DNA of 64,000 nucleotides from Flexivirga aerilata (GTDB lineage: Bacteria > Actinomycetota > Actinomycetes > Actinomycetales > Dermatophilaceae). Location of the stretch: the NCBI RefSeq assembly GCF_013002715.1, contig NZ_JABENB010000001.1:1116001-1180000 (forward strand), read 5' to 3'. Below, piece by piece: positions 63,300 through 64,000 of this stretch. Position 1 is the stretch's first letter, and each line of letters opens with the position of its first letter. Under the pieces are notes generated by a model. It searched no databases. It saw only the letters and a program-made list of their open reading frames with translations, and was not told the DNA's origin. The position numbers were made by a program, and so were the translations under genes.

Positions 63300-64000
63300 C
63301 GAACGAGCCTGCGCAGCGCTGCGGTGAAGACCGTGCCGGTGGCCGCCAGGTACGTCCCGTAGAACCGGCGTATGACGGGGCGCGGCGGGCGCTCGAGCAA
63401 CATGATGAGTGCGGCGCACCCCGCCATACGGGCCGAACGCTCGGCTGCGGTGGCCGCGACGAATCTCGCTGTCGGTAGCCGGAGTTCGCCGGCCGCACGC
63501 GCGTAGACCTTGACCGGCACCCCACCGAGCGCCTGGTGCCAGATGCCGGCCGCACCGCCACGCAGGTGGTCGCGCGCGGCCGCACGCATCCTCGGGGTCG
63601 TCAGCGGCGCGGGTGGCAGGATCCCGCGCCGGGCGAGTGCGGCGGTCAGTGCCACTCCGCACACCGAGCCCGCGGCGGTCGATGCGGCGAGCACGGGAAT
63701 GCGACGAGCATCTGCGACGCCGAAGAAGACCAACGCCATCTCGGCCATGATCGGCCAACTGATCGCCTCAGCGAATCCCCACGCGAATCCGACTGCAATT
63801 GCGCGGTTTCCGTCAACGAGATGCGCAACGGCGCGCTGAGCGGGTGAGGTGGGCTGCGCCACCGGGCCTTGCCCCAGAAGGCCGATCACAGCCTCGCGGA
63901 GCTGGTCGGCATCAGTGGTCGACGGGTCCAGCCGTGCTCCAAATCGCACTTCCATCGGGGTCGTGCGGAGTCGCCCGTGCTTGGCGAGCACGTCGCCGGT
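63293..64000 (-). CDS. Membrane protein, 5' end beyond the window
   Basis: The reading frame is open to the window edge, so the true start may be outside. The first visible part (VLAKHGRLRTTPMEVRFGAR followed by LDPSTTDADQLREAVIGLLG) resembles the C-terminal end of PlsC-like acyltransferases. It is followed by two hydrophobic stretches (GFAWGFAEAISWPIMAEMAL and LAASTAAGSVCGVALTAALA) and a basic C-terminus. An ATG at 63955 could start a shorter protein of 220 residues. Function unknown; an acyltransferase-membrane fusion is a guess. Confidence 0.55.
   Translation of the reverse strand, partial: TGDVLAKHGRLRTTPMEVRFGARLDPSTTDADQLREAVIGLLGQGPVAQPTSPAQRAVAHLVDGNRAIAVGFAWGFAEAISWPIMAEMALVFFGVADARRIPVLAASTAAGSVCGVALTAALARRGILPPAPLTTPRMRAAARDHLRGGAAGIWHQALGGVPVKVYARAAGELRLPTARFVAATAAERSARMAGCAALIMLLERPPRPVIRRFYGTYLAATGTVFTAALRRLVRH

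Overview
The window is high-GC DNA (roughly 68-70% G+C by eye) from an actinobacterium. Signs of this are GTP-dependent PEP carboxykinase, a SigE-family and an ECF42-type sigma factor, an SCO2322-like protein beside an ECF transporter, and many GTG starts. Many genes have a TAnnnT-like -10 box only 6-7 nt before the start codon, as in leaderless actinobacterial mRNAs. Micrococcales is my best guess (inference). Most of it is ordinary chromosome: no phage, transposase, CRISPR array or plasmid functions were seen.

Layout. 1-2.8 kb: 3' part of glycerol kinase, facing a SigE-type sigma factor and its membrane partner. 2.9-7.6 kb: a divergent frc-like sugar locus (LacI regulator plus FrcK-like kinase one way; binding protein, permease and ATPase the other), with a frameshifted permease. 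7.6-12.2 kb: an ECF vitamin-type transporter in one overlapping operon. 12.2-22.9 kb: central metabolism and ions (aldo/keto reductase, PEPCK, ChaA, CorA, fumarase, GH65 phosphorylase with beta-phosphoglucomutase), plus a decayed Tat-exported protein. 23-31 kb: Clp-N protein with a small HTH partner, sugar porter, acetyltransferase, amino-acid permease and a large secreted S53 peptidase. 31-41.7 kb: ketopantoate-reductase-like protein, TetR/MFS pair, GNAT, DHFR-like protein, tRNA-Arg(ACG), SMP-30 lactonase, peptide deformylase, PH-domain protein, Rsm22-like methyltransferase, ArsR/MFS pair. 41.8-51.7 kb: secreted M4 metallopeptidase, upp and tadA back to back, MarR, two amino-acid permeases, enoyl-CoA hydratase, methyltransferase, FluC pair. 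51.8-57 kb: an ABC exporter, secreted lipid-binding-like protein and two-component system in one row. 57-64 kb: peroxiredoxin (frameshifted), cis-prenyltransferase, ECF42 sigma factor with two YCII proteins, isochorismatase-like hydrolase, DinB-like protein (frameshifted), and a membrane protein running off the end.

Most interesting non-coding signal: four intergenic palindromic cassettes built on a 19-bp period, normally two direct units followed by two inverted units. They fall into two sequence families with the same geometry, and one family brackets the enoyl-CoA hydratase gene. Other points are about 20 genes with leaderless-type promoters, an over-used GTATG/CATAC word that forces rare codons, and three frameshifts next to G/C runs, which may be assembly errors rather than true pseudogenes.
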